Part shown: positions 41,501 to 53,371 of the stretch, one piece after another | Position numbering within the stretch: position 1 is the first letter of the stretch | Layout of the letters: each line of letters starts with the position of its first letter | Assembly (NCBI GenBank): GCA_022036555.1 | Contig: CM039137.1 | Coordinates: forward strand, 26,591,862-26,655,861 | Reading direction: 5' to 3' | Origin: Microstegium vimineum | Lineage: Eukaryota > Streptophyta > Magnoliopsida > Poales > Poaceae | DNA length: 64,000 nt | Notes under the pieces: generated by a model | The model's database searches: none | Seen by the model: only the letters and a program-made list of their open reading frames with translations | What the model was told of the DNA's origin: nothing | Position numbers and translations under genes: made by a program

Positions 41501-44500
41501 TTCACAAAAAAAATGATGCACTGACAAAATAATTAGCTCCATTTTGTATAAATTAACTGTGCTTACTTTTCCACAGCGCCATTTGGATTGAGCATGTATC
41601 AACTTAGGTATTCGGGACCATTATGAATGTGAAACAAATGCAAAGGAAGGAAAATGTGCTTTAAGAAACCAAAATTTCAAGTGTTGGCACCTATATCCTC
41701 TTGCGAAGAGTTGCTTGTTGCAACTTGGAGTTCAGTTTCCTTTTCTATGTATCCTGTATCCGGAACAATTTCTGGAACCTCTTCAAGACGATGCTGTCTT
41801 TCAGCTGGTGTGTTTAAAAGTTTTTTTTGGTCCAGTAGTTCCACCATTGTAAGAAAAGAATGGGTCAAGGAAGAAACCTTGTTGGAAGTTCCTTTAATTG
41901 TCCTAAGAATATGTACTACTAAAGTACTAACAGTGAAATATGAAAGCAAGATGATATTAACAAAATGAAATGCTATACTAATACATGATGATCACAGTCA
42001 GTCTAGAAAGGATATTCTACGTGTAACCCTTTCATCTGCGCAATGTCGATCTTTCTTTCTAGTCTCACAAGTTCTCTTTCAATCCACTGGAAAATGTCAA
42101 TTTCATCGATAAGATTAGATGCACATATAACATGGTGGACGATTAGGGTATGGTGGATACCCCACAAAAAAAAAGGTATGGTGGACAAATAATTCAACTT
42201 TCTAAGCAAAAGAGAACAGCAATAAAATATTTGTGTACAAGTTTCAAACCCAAGAAATGCTAATATTGATACTATGTCTTGTCCATGAAAAGCAATATGT
42301 CCTCAGCATGAGTTACAAGGTACGCCTTATCAGTTGATTCAGACAACCAGTTACTTGTTAAAACTTCCAATTTATATCTATTTGCATACATTTTCCTTCC
42401 AACATACACAAGCATGAAGTAGTAAAATAATGGCATTCACTGAACTGCCAGGTGCACTTACATGATTAACTATGTCTGTATGTACAGTTGCCACCTTTTC
42501 CTTGAACTCAGCCTGCCAAAAAGAACAAATTAAGAAAACTAACAAAGGAGCTTAGACCTCATGCAGGTCGAGAAAATCTCTGAACCCTGCCTCCAGCTCA
42601 CAGATATTAATAGGTGCAAACTTAGGTGTAAACAGGCTGGCTTAAAAAAAAACTCGATCGGTGGGGATAAAACAGCCCCCCGGTATTGGATTAAGATCTT
42701 CTCACGTAGGTCAAGAAAATCTCTAAACCCCTGCCCCACCCATACACAGCGACACCGTAGCCCATGTGAGAACGACCATGACCGGAGCCGGACCTTAGAC
42801 CTGTGTTTTGGTGTGGGCAAACAAGGGGATTTTTTTTAACACGAGCCTGAAAATTCGCTCCCATGGGGAGTCAAACTCAGGACATGAGAAGTGCTACTCA
42901 AGCCACCTAACCAACTAACTAGAGGCCATTTCGCAAACAGGCTGGCTTTTGTGCCTGCAAGACATTTTTTTCCTTGTTCGTAGTGTCTCCATGAGAAATG
43001 ATGGTAATTGGTAAATATCAAATAGTTTGAAGTTTATAGCACCAAATGCTATCCTTGCAGTATTAGAAATGGTGTTTATAGATTTGTCTTATAAACCTTC
43101 TTAAACTTTGATTTTATAAGGTTGTGCAACAGTGGCCCCCATTCACTTTACAACACTGCCAATGTCCAAAGATTTTTTTTAATAGCTGAAGGGAGTAGTG
43201 GAAAACCAGAAACAAATTGATCCTCAACTATCAACAAGTACAGGGTATGAACTATCCATGACATGAGTTCATAACCTAGCACAAACAAAGTAACACTTCG
43301 CAATGCCCAAAACATTTCCCATCATTCTAACTAGCTAGCAATCTAGCATATAACATATAGAAAATACTACTGTGGTCCTTCATCTCTATGGACTAGTAAA
43401 TTTCCATTCTATAAAATGGTTTGTTCGCCCTCATAACTCCTCAGTATTTGCTAGTGTTCTAAACATCCAATGGGAAGAACGATCAAGGAAAATTGCCTAG
43501 ATCATTTTTAACGAACTGGCAGGACCTCTGCATTTCAATTAAGCAGAATAGAGAGTTTATGTAAGCGGCTTAACCGCCGACCAGATATTTCCCCTCACAA
43601 ACCACACTCCCGGGGAACAACCCAAAGAAAATGTCTCCCTGGACACAGCCAGTCTACCCCTGCAAATCAAGTGCCCTTCTGTATTGTACTAAGCGTTCTT
43701 TAGAGCATAAGGAGCATAGATCCCCCTGATGAATTTGTATATGAATTATCTTCCTTTAGCACTGGAATATGCTAGAGGAATCGGTGATTTGTTTGACATG
43801 AGATACAGACACAGATTTGAGTTAGTAATTAGCCATGTGAATATGTTAGAATGAAATCCATAATATTGATTCACAATAAATGTACACATACATACAACAA
43901 ACGCAGATACAAAATATTCTCATCACTAGAGCAATGGACGTGAAAGGCGAAAGAAAGAAATCATTTATTCAACAGTATGATAAGTCTGCCCCATCCAGTG
44001 CCACATATTCAAATGGAAGCACTGCCACTGCATTAAAAAGAAGAATTCAGAATACGATCTTACAACAGTAGCCCGTTTCAGTAGTCCTTTCTCAGCCAAA
44101 CAAATAAGATCATCGCACTCATCCTGTTACCAAGGGAAAAGGCATAATTATTGCACCACATATTTTATTCAGGCAAAAAAGCTAAATATTGAATTAGTGA
44201 GCCAATGTTGCACAAATTACTTGGTAATTGTTAGATAAGTGAACCAACCATACATCTAACAGTAATGACAAGCTACTTTAGAACAAATGTAGCACTAAAT
44301 TTAATTTTCCATAAGCAAAAACTAACATAATAGCATTAAAATGCTACTGGATTATAATAGTACCTCTGCTAAGTCCTCATCTGAGAGCATTGATATACTG
44401 ACATCATCCAACAAACCAGTAACACATAAGAGAGTATTTGTACAGGTATCATTTATTTTGTATTCATTTTCAGACTTCTTGATGCCTGTTACAGATTTAT

Positions 44501-47500
44501 CCAACAGCACGTGAGAAAGTTGTTTCATTTCTTCACAAATGAACTAGACCATCAAACCTAAGAAAGAAGGATTGCAAGTGATCCATACCTGTTACTTGTC
44601 CAAGCAGGTATGCTTTTTTAGGTATTTCATAGTTGTGCACCTTTTTGTCACACCTTACTCTAACAAAACAGCCAACAACTTTTTGTTCAAATGTGTCTGC
44701 CTGACTCAAAAGATTAACAACTAAAGTTTTTCTTAGGTAGAGTAGGCTGATATTATTCTGAGTAAGGGAGGCAAAATGTCTATTGCTTCTTTCTGAGACC
44801 CTCTTAACAATCTTTTGCTCCAGACTATTCTGAGGTCTCCTTTTAATAACTGGGGCGTCATCATCATCTTCATAACTACAAAATCTTTCATCCTCCGAAA
44901 CAGCATTTGAAGCTAGATGAACTGCCAAGAACCTACGGATCATTTTGCATCTCACTTTTCTTCTCGTAAACAGGGGTCGTAGCTTATCATCACACAAGAA
45001 ACAAATTTTCTTATTGTCCTGGTACAGTTTCTTCTCTTTGATGTACCCCTGGACAACTTCAATAATTTCGAGTTCATCAAGAGGTTCTGACGTATCCTTT
45101 CCAAAACTTGACAAGAATCCAATTAGCTCTTTGGAACCCCACCCAACATAGGTTCTCTTATTTGACTTGCTCTTCTGTGATGTGTTTGCTTTAATCTGTT
45201 CGCCCTTAGAGTCAAAAGGAATTGTTTGATCATTGGCGCCATTATCAGATGTATTTTCCTCTGACTTCTGATCATCAGCTGGAAATCTCTCTAAATTCGC
45301 TCCTTTACAGTTAAGCTTTCTATTCAGAATATCACAAGCTGCTTCCAGGTCAACCAATGTCAAATGTTCTGCATCTTTAATTCTTTCCCAGTAGTCTTTA
45401 AACAAAATTTCGTAGGTATCTGTTTTTGCCTGGAGATGCACATGAACAGTTGTCAGAAAAGACAGAAGGAAAAAACATGTTGGAGAGGTCAAATTGTTTT
45501 TTTTATATAGTCTAACTACTTTGGCATTTTTTCCACAAAGAAATCCAAAAAAATTATTGAGGGGAAGAACTGAAAGTGAACTTTATAGCAAGCAACAAAC
45601 TCTTTTCGAGAATTGACTAGTAAATACTCAAAATTGCACTTGAGGAATCTGAGATTTGGAAACATCGTAATGCTTGGGTCTTTGATAAGGTGAGGCCCAG
45701 TATTCAGGAGGTCCTTAGGTCTATCAGCTCGGAGGGGGGAGGGGGGGGCTTTGGTGCTCGGCAGGGGCTATCAAACTCCAGGAGCTTGTTTTTAGGTTGC
45801 CACCTTAGGAGCTTATTGCTCAAAGGCATTTGGTCGCTTTTGCTGCTAGAGTAGAGAGTCTGTGTCTTAGTCCTGTCTCTTTGGCCTATGTATCCTACTC
45901 CTTTCTTAATGAAATGACGCGCAGTTCTCCTGCACTGTTCGAGAAAAAAAAATCCACTTAGACTGTGCCATTCTTGTTCTAGGAGTGTTGTGGGTGTGTG
46001 ATCAGTGCCAGATCGTGAGCTAAAATCAAGAGGGGGGCAATTCCATATGCTCGTGCTATGCCTAGTACCTGTTACTACCTTCCAGGTTGCGCTTTGTCCA
46101 TGAGCAAGAGAAGCTAGCAAGTAAGATGAAAAATGAGATGGCGTGCTTGTGCATGTAAAACTCGTTTGATGACATTGTGTATGAGGACCTACATCATTCA
46201 GTACAATGTATGAGGACCTACATCATTTAGAAAATGGCGTGCTTATGTGTCTAAATGCTTTTAAGCTTAAACACTTAACAGCTTTAGAGTGTGGGTGTGT
46301 GTTGTAAGGGCTCTTGTCCCTCTTCTCTTCTTAATACAAAAATACGCAGCTCTCCTGCGTGTTCGAGAAAAAAATCAATGCTTTAAGAATAGAGAAATGC
46401 TTGAGAGCTGTAATGTGCAGCAAATGCAGGAAAGCAGTGGGTGTCAGACATACATTGTCTTACTTAGCCATTGTTGTACCTGCCATGGGGAGCAAAAAAA
46501 TATATAGTGCCTAAAACACTGACATCTGGTTCATCAGAAAACTCCCATAGACAGGGAGAGGGGGAGGGGCTGCAGCCTCCTATGTAGGGAAGGCAATAGT
46601 GTGCTTTCAGGTCGGATATCCACGGGTTTCGGGTCTAGCAGGTTCAGGTTTGGTTTTAATTTCTCACCCACGGTTTTCGGGTTTGGTTTTTCACCTGTGA
46701 ATATTCAATGGATACCCGAAATAAAAATTTAAGAATTAAAACTCATGTTTTATAATATATACTAATAAAAACTTGTTTACTTAACTATTAAATTTATTCT
46801 AAGTTGACTCATAAAATTATTTACTATTTGTTGCATCTTGTTTATGCATGTGAATATGTAAATATATATATATATATATATATCATGCATACGTTTATAG
46901 AAAGTCCATATTGCTCTTAGCCTCTTACCATGTTGCCATACAAAGCGGGTTTCGGGTATCTACGGGTTTGGTTTTAGGATGGATTATCACCCGAATCGGT
47001 TTTTGGGGAGGTTTCGGGTTTGGGTGTCTAGAGACTCCACCCTATCCAAATCCGCCCCGTTGCCATCCCTACCCCTATGGCCCTAACATGGCTCCGCCCA
47101 TCTGTGTCATGGTTAGGTTCGGATGCACGTGTGAGTCTGGCTGTGTGCATTATACATGGATTTTTTTTTTCTTTAATGAAATGGCATGCAGCCTCCAGTG
47201 CATGATTCAGAAAAATAGTTGGGTACATGCATGCAGTTACCACATGAGGATCATTGTTCTCAATCGCGATAGCCAGGTTCAAGCAGGTGCTGCATAATCC
47301 CTTATTTTGCTTTCCCAGTTGCACAAATTCTACTTTTCCAAGGCAGGCACAGCAAACCGAGTAAAGTGGACAGCACAGGCACTGATAATCAGAACGTCCT
47401 CTGCAGTGGAAACATATGTGCCAATCTGTACAAGTCAAAATTAGGCCAATGAATGAACGACAATAAATTTTAAGAGTACAGAAGCTAAAACAGACAATTG

Positions 47501-49113
47501 ATAAAAGAGGTTAAAACAGACATCCCACAATTCATGATCATATATGTCAAGTGCAAAATGCTTATTATGTGCAACTATTTAAGTCCTGGTTAGCTTGATG
47601 TGTTTTCAGACAAGTTGGATAGTTAATGTTTACAAGTTTTTATTGGAGACACTGAAATGCTAGTTGTATTTCTATTCCATTTAGGAGAAAAGAACTGATG
47701 GAATATTGTTTATATTGCATTGGGCCTCAAGGCTGATTATATAGGGTAGATAGGACTAACACCCCCACGTGGGTAGACAATGTGGTACTATTCCTATTTA
47801 CTCTAACTCTAACATGCATAATGCTGGAACAAGTAGCTCCGTAAAATAGCAAACAGTTGAAAGTAAATGTCCAGAAGCATAACTTTGAAAATAAGATGTC
47901 CAGAAAAGAACAAGGATAATTATATAAGGCGCTTTGTACTTTAGGATAGGTGGCTGTAACCAAGAAACGAACAAGTGAACATGACTACATGAGTAACAAC
48001 CAATTTTTGGACAAGCTTCCAGTCAAACTTTCTAAAGCTATGGTTATCAATATATTCCAAAATATACATATTAGAAACATCAAAAAAACATATGCGCGCT
48101 TTTTTTTTTGGCAAAACACTTCCACAGTACGAATTCTATAGATTCTACAAATTTACTGCAATATAAAATACTGGTGGAAACTACATCTTCTTAAGACTAT
48201 GATGTTGTCTAAGTACAAGTATTTACGACTGAGGGGGGGAGGGGGGGGGGTACTTTTTTTAATTGCAACAGATCATACTCAACCCTCAAGACATGAACAT
48301 CTGCAGAACTATTGAAGGACATTTTTTAGCAGTCATTGATGATGAACAAAACACTAGAAATGTTAGTGTATACTGCAGGCAACAGATTATTAACCAGAAA
48401 CACTTTTCCCTGTATGGGATCATTATGGATTCATAAAACCAGGCTGACATTTAGGATGCATGGTCATGTTCACCGAATGGGTAGGTCATCATGATCGTGC
48501 AGCACATGTGTGATGCAAAACGCCAATCAAAACTATTGTTTCACATTAACATAGCATCCACACATTCATGATAGGAATGGTAAAATCGATAGTATATAAG
48601 TTCTCACCGCATATGAACGCCCCATTTTTGTTTTGGACACAGCCTGGATGGTAAGCCTTGAGGCAGTTCCTGCAAAGGAAAAGGACGCAAAATTAGCTGG
48701 CAAAGCTGTTGGCAAACGATTGCACTGAAAAATAAAATGAACCAGGCGACGTTTTCCCCGAGCAAGGACAGACATAAGCTGGTGGATTCACCCTGCAGAA
48801 TCGCTGCACCAACATCTACCCTACCCAGCTGCATTGCGCACAGCCATCCAAATACACCTGAACAAGCCAGAAGCACGAAAACCCAGGACCGATTAAAGAG
48901 TAATCGCGATGAATTCTAGTCATTTTTCGCACCAAAAAAGCCAACCGATCGACATAGAACCCCCCCTAAAAAAACCCGCATGTTCACCATCAATACAGCT
49001 GTCGGGCCGGCAGAATCGCAGGTATACAGGACGATGAAGAAGGCTTACCTACAGTCACATACGCGGAGGTCGTGCCCGCTGTCCTTGCAGATGAAGCAGC
49101 ATTCCTCGGCCAT
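38541..49113 (-). CDS. PHD finger-SWIB-Plus3-GYF domain protein (NERD/At5g08430-like)
   Basis: Fourteen exons: 49049-49113, 48608-48669, 47241-47425, 44589-45429, 44364-44485, 44064-44123, 42462-42512, 42021-42086, 41691-41877 (acceptor uncertain), 40695-40751, 40201-40257, 40034-40078, 39393-39461, 38541-39049. They join in frame to about 791 residues. Residues 1-90 hold a cysteine-rich PHD-type finger (CCFICKDSG, then CLKAYHPGCV, then CCPLYSVCCAC). A SWIB domain lies at about 197-275 (VGWGSKELIGFLSSFG), a Plus3 domain at about 322-440, and a C-terminal GYF domain has WHYMDPQGDTRGPFSLMQLM. Relatives such as Arabidopsis NERD read histone marks and act in RNA-guided chromatin silencing; the role here is inferred. 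Before the GYF domain are a SUMO-binding-like VVDLSSDDDED and three ~16-residue repeats containing MNGV or TNGV. No CCCH finger is seen. Exons 10-13 are all phase 1 on both sides. Confidence 0.85.
42545..42835 (-). mobile_element. Two adjacent SINE-like retroposon pieces in an intron
   Basis: The string CAGAGATTTTCTCGACCTGC (minus strand, near 42570) recurs as TTTAGAGATTTTCTTGACCT (near 42715). The longer copy reads GTCTAAGGTCCGGCTCCGG, then CCGGGGGGCTGTTTTATCCC, and ends in a T-run. This resembles common grass SINEs. The exact family is not certain. Confidence 0.45.
45640..45953 (+). mobile_element. LINE 3' fragment in intron 3 of the PHD-SWIB-GYF gene
   Basis: The plus-strand sequence EIWKHRNAWVFDKVRPSIQE matches the ORF2 C-terminus of plant L1 elements. 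The LINE-type tail TTAATGAAATGACGCGCAGT, then CTCCTGCACTGTTCGAG and an A-run follow. It is opposite to the host gene, and a G-rich run at 45730-45747 breaks the frame. No clear target-site duplication. Confidence 0.7.
46282..46374 (+). mobile_element. LINE 3' tail fragment
   Basis: CTTCTTAATACAAAAATACG, then CAGCTCTCCTGCGTGTTCGAG and an A-run is the same 3' UTR type as the fragment at 45.9 kb. Only about 90 bp remain. Confidence 0.55.
46586..47075. mobile_element. MITE-like element with CGGGTTTCGGG motifs and a TA microsatellite
   Basis: The left end TAGGGAAGGCAATAG and the reverse complement of the right end (TAGGGATGGCAACGGGG) are imperfect inverted repeats. CGGGTTTCGGGT-type motifs recur in inverted orientation inside both ends. 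A (TA)n run lies at about 46862-46882. About 490 bp, no coding capacity, in intron 3 of the host gene. Confidence 0.5.
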
Positions 49114-50207
49114 CTTGTCCTTTTCCTGCCTCTGCCTCTTCCTCTTCAAGTTCATCCTTCCTTTCCTTTCCTCCCCTAGACGCGCGAACGGAGCGGCCCG
49201 TACTTAAACCCCCCCAAAACCCTCCGCAAAACCCCCGGGTCACCCTCGCCTCCGCGATCCTTGCCCTGATGACGGAGGTCGGCGCAAATGGCAGCGGCGG
49301 AGGGCGGGCCGTCTGGGTGAGCGAGGGTTTGGTGGGTCCGAATTCGTGAGAGCAGAGGAGCGGGCGCCGGGCGACTATGTGGTCATGTGGGTGCGAGTGA
49401 AACCAGCCGGTGCCGTGGGAGTGGGGGAAAGAAATGGAAAGTGTCGAGCAGCGCGGGCCGCCGGAGCGCCGAGCACGCCGTCGGGCGGTAACCGGCGCGC
49501 GCCGCGCGTCACGCGTGGGCGCGTGGCTCTGGCTGCTCCTTTGTTGGGTCTTGGTTGGCTCGCTTCTTTTCTCGCCCTCCGCCGCCGGTCCGTCTCGTGC
49601 AAAGGGAGGCGCTGACGTTTCGGAATTCTGATTCTGATGCAACTATAGACGTACAGAATGGTTGATTGGGAGCCCAACCCAGCACCGCACCATTCTGCTT
49701 TTGGGCTTAGCCTGTGTGATGCATCAGTTGAACATGGGCCAAGAAATAGAGATCAGGCCCTATATACTATTAGTATTAGCCATATTTATAGGGAGAAAAG
49801 GATAATAATTTGTTTTTACATAGAAATAGTTTCTTTATAGTTACATCGATGTATACTTTTTCTTGTCAATTCTTGAGTTTTTTTTGGTCAAATCTTGGGT
49901 TAGATGTGCGTAAGAGATTGACAGACGAAGGCACCACTGAAAATAATTGAGTCTTTACCTGTGTGTCACGGTAAAAGATCACGATTCTTTCAATGCCATT
50001 GGAAAAATGAAAAGTGCTCCACTACCATCGCATGAAACTTGTTTCCCATGTGCATCGCCGCCTATTTTTCTAGTAATCAATGGCCAGCGAAAACAACGTT
50101 TTTGCCCTCAGTGAAGGAATTTCATTATTTTCCTCCGGCACTACTATGACAGCCTAAAAAAATTCCTCGGATACTACTATGACAGCATATGTGTGTGCCC
50201 ATAAAAA
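49114..50207. other. Promoter-proximal and intergenic DNA upstream of the PHD-SWIB-GYF gene
   Basis: GC-rich from 49114 to about 49620, likely the CpG-rich promoter and 5' UTR of the minus-strand gene. The long open frames there overlap each other in several frames and match no protein I know. AT-rich afterwards. Confidence 0.45.
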
Positions 50208-50527
50208 ATTCCAATAAATGCAACAAGTTTCAATGCATTAAAAAACACCCACAAATGCGTCAATCAAAATAAGTGTATAAATTATTGTATGCATTGCAAA
50301 TTTATTACATTTATTAGAATTTAATTTAAATTAAAAATGCTTGCCCCAAGTGAAGAATGCAACCCAAAAAAAATCTACAATGCAACCCAATAAATGTAAT
50401 AAATTTCAATGCATTCAAAAAATTCCACAATTGTGACAATCAAAATAAGTGTTTAAATTATTGGATGCATTACAAATTTATTACATTTATTTAAATTTAA
50501 TTTAAATAATAAATAAATGATTGCCTA
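50208..50527. repeat. Two direct ~140-bp AT-rich repeats
   Basis: Blocks at about 50208-50346 and 50387-50527 share CAATCAAAATAAGTGT, then AAATTATTG, ATGCATT and AAATTTATTACATTTAT in the same order and spacing. They are about 175 bp apart and have diverged slightly. Origin unknown. Confidence 0.7.
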
Positions 50528-51116
50528 GTTCCCTAGCAAACAAAAAAAGTTGTTCTCATTTGTAATTGTTTGGTAGGGCTTTTAATTAAGCTAGTATAGA
50601 GGACCCCACAAAAGTTCTACCAAAGAGGACCTAAATAATGTGTTCAACCAATAGTCTACACCCTATTCAGTTGATCATTTCTGTGGCTGATAAGCCAATT
50701 AATGTTAGTTTTGGTTGTTTTGTTGTGAGATAAAAACATTGTACCATGACTGATAAATCAGGCTGATAAGCCAGGCGAACAAGGTGCTAGTCAACTGGGT
50801 AGAAATTATAAACACTATTTATTCACAAGGGCAACAACATTTTTGTCGGTGCTTTGGTTGATAAGAAATGAGATTATCTCTAACAAGTGAATACGAATAA
50901 TTACATTTAATACATTTTGTAGGTCTTGTTCAGGGATACTCCGACTTTGGCTCTAAGCGCAATTTGAAACGATGTGATAACCAAAAGAAACTATTGATCC
51001 AAGTTTGATGCCCTTAAGAATCGGTGGTAGTGCTATTTTTAACATTCCATGGATGGTTGTTTATTTTTAGAACTCTTTTATAAACTTTGTTTTTGTTTGA
51101 GTGGTGTGTACCATGG
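50528..51116. other. Intergenic DNA, no gene seen
   Basis: AT-rich. A fragment with 'ggctgataagcc' motifs (50690-50780) looks like part of a MITE. The last five bases (CATGG) are the left target-site copy of gypsy element 2. Confidence 0.45.
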
Positions 51117-52640
51117 TGTCAGTGTTATGACTCAGGGGTCAAGACCATCAACTAGTAAATTTGTATATTGTGTGCTCCCCCTCCCAGATGTGATGCAAGA
51201 AGAACACAAGATTTATCCTGGTTCGGGCAAAGAAGGCCCTACGTCCAGCGAGGGAGGATGGATTGTATTATCTTGCACCGAAGTGCTCGTACAGGGGGTA
51301 CAAGCTGGTTTACACGGGGGTGCTCAGGATGAGCTAAGGCCTAGGACTAGCAGGGCTACCCTAGGTGGTCGGTTGATTGCTTGAGATGCTGATCAAGCAG
51401 GCAAGGAGTGGTGTTGCGAGAGTGGGCAGATGTCCGATGATCTGACCTCAGCTCGGCTTGGAGGTGGAGTTCTGATTGTATTTTTGTGTCCCCTCTCTCT
51501 CTTATCCCAGTGTCCCCCTTTATAGGCCAAGGGGAGGCTTAGGGTTACAGGAACCTAGTACGTATCAGAATGGGAGACATGTCCGTGCGACATGCCTGCG
51601 ACGAGACGTCGATCGCTGTAGCGGCATGTTCCTTCTGTACTTCCGGTGTTTCAGGGCATGGCGATAGCAGACCGGACACTGTCGTACAGCATGGCGCAGT
51701 ACGGTTGGCCTTCTGTAGATGGGTACGAGTCTCACAGTCGACGCGGGACGGACTAGATGGGAGCCATGCCGGAGTGGTTGGAGACGATGGTCGAGCCCCC
51801 TGGTCGAGGGGGTCGAGGCCAGCGTGACCCTGTCGTATCCCTGAAGACACAGTCGAGGGTTGTCCTGTTCATGGATCGAGGGGGTGCCTCTGGATTTCGT
51901 ACCTGCGATGTGGCTACAACGGCCGCACGGTTGACGGAGGTCCCGGACATGGGCGGCGAGTTGATGGATTTGACTGTGGTAGTGGGCGCCCATGGCGTTA
52001 GACGGGGGCAGGTAGGCGCATTGGATCACCTTTACCCCATACCGGGAGCAGGTAAGTCGATCAAGCTTCCTTCTCAGGGGTCGTTCGATCGACCCTTCGT
52101 CCGTCACGGGGGGTCGAGGTTGGGGGGTCGTTCGTTCGACCCCCGTCCGTCAGTCGAGGTAGAGACGGAGGGGTCGTTCGTTCGACCCCTGTCCGTCAGT
52201 CGAGGTAGAGACGGAGGGGTCGTTCGTTCGACCCCCGTCCGTCAGTTGAGGTAGAGACGGAGGGGTCGTTCGTTCGACCCCTGTTCGTCAGTCGAGGAGA
52301 GACGGAGGGGTCGTTCGTTCGACCCCTGTCGGTCAGTCGAGGTAGAGGCGGAGGGGTCGTTCGTTCGACCCCTGTCCGTCAGTCGAGGTAGAGGTGGAGG
52401 GGTCGTTCGTTCGACCCCTGTCCGTCAGTCGAGGTAGAGGCGGAGGGGTATCCTGCCTTCTGTGTTTCCCGCAATGGGCCGGCCCACGACTGGTCACTAT
52501 TGTCGGTGAGGGAGGCCTTTGCGTGATGGGCCTTCCTCCATTGACTTGAACGGCTGATCGGATCCTGCCTTAAAAATGGTTGCTATGTTGAGCTTTAGAT
52601 TATCACACGTTTAGGGTACCCCTTACCTTTGTACCCGACA
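51117..52640 (-). repeat. 3' LTR of gypsy element 2 (1524 bp)
   Basis: On the minus strand it starts TGTCGGGTACAAAGG and ends ACACTGACA. The polypurine tract CTCGGGGGCTAC lies immediately before it (52641-52652). It is 174 bp longer than the 5' LTR because of extra copies of an internal 46-bp repeat. Confidence 0.9.
52126..52446. repeat. 46-bp LTR minisatellite, seven copies
   Basis: Units start at 52126, 52172, 52218, 52264 (45 bp), 52309, 52355 and 52401; a diverged unit precedes them near 52077. Each holds GGGGTCG-TTCGTT-CGACCCC, a 7-bp-stem hairpin, followed by CGTCAGTCGAGGTAGAG. The 5' LTR has only three copies. Confidence 0.9.
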
Positions 52641-52804
52641 GTAGCCCCCGAGCCTCTATGCGGATAAGGAAAATCCGCATAGAGGTTTTTGCTGATGATC
52701 TGCAGGGTTAGTACGAGGTCTGATTCTCCGCGGGGTGCGCGCGAGCGCACCCCGCGGGGTTAGCCCCCGAGGCCCCAGAGGAGTGATTAAGAACTCCTCT
52801 GGGG
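52641..52804 (-). repeat. Polypurine tract and three perfect hairpins next to the 3' LTR of element 2
   Basis: Three uninterrupted stems follow one another: CCTCTATGCGGAT with a 7-nt loop (52653-52685, 13 bp), CCGCGGGGTGCGC with a 4-nt loop (52728-52757, 13 bp) and CCCCAGAGGAGT with an 8-nt loop (52773-52804, 12 bp). Spacers contain AGCCCCCGAG before stems 1 and 3. The arrangement is shared with element 1, although the stem sequences differ. Confidence 0.85.
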
Positions 52805-53371
52805 GTTTTGACGTGTGTTCTATCGAGGGGAGTTAGGATTAACTGGAGTCATAGCGCCCTATCGAGCGGTCAATTATGTTCGCCGGGCTACGAGCGTTTC
52901 ACTTCCTTGGGAGGGGGGGTGCTCGAGGGCGGCTGTCAAAACCCTTTCGAGGGCCAGCCTTCGCTCCCTCGAGCGTTAAACTAGAGTCATAGTGCCCTAT
53001 CGAGGGGTCAACTCTGTCTGCCAGTCTACGAGTGTTTTCGACCCTCTTTCGTCGAGGGGTGTCGTGCGTAGTCTAGCCCTCGAGCCTCGTGTGGCTGGGC
53101 TTTCACCACCTCCTAACGTCCTTCCCACGGATCCTTGCGCTCAGATTGTGGGGCGAAGAGCATCGTGCTATCCTCGTTAGGACGAGCCTCAAAGTCCTCT
53201 GTGAGCTGGTAACGGGTAGAAATCCAAGTGAGAACTCGTGCCCCGTTCGATAGGGGTCGATAGAAGCCCTGAGGCGTTCTCATTAAGCAAGACCGCGTGG
53301 ATTACCTAGGTGCCAACTCCGTTCGATGGGAGTTGGTGACTTGATGCCTCCCCAACCTGTCCGAGCGGGTG

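Noticed and set aside
49055..49642. 195-codon minus-strand frame over the start of the PHD-SWIB-GYF gene
   Set aside because: GC-rich upstream DNA read through. The conserved protein begins at 49113 in another frame with a PHD-type cysteine pattern.
52126..52446. CRISPR-like array
   Set aside because: Units are contiguous near-identical 46-mers without unique spacers, lie inside an LTR, and the genome is a plant.
52653..52804. Rho-independent terminators (stems followed by T-runs)
   Set aside because: Bacterial signals have no meaning in a plant retrotransposon; the hairpins are described as a retroelement feature instead.
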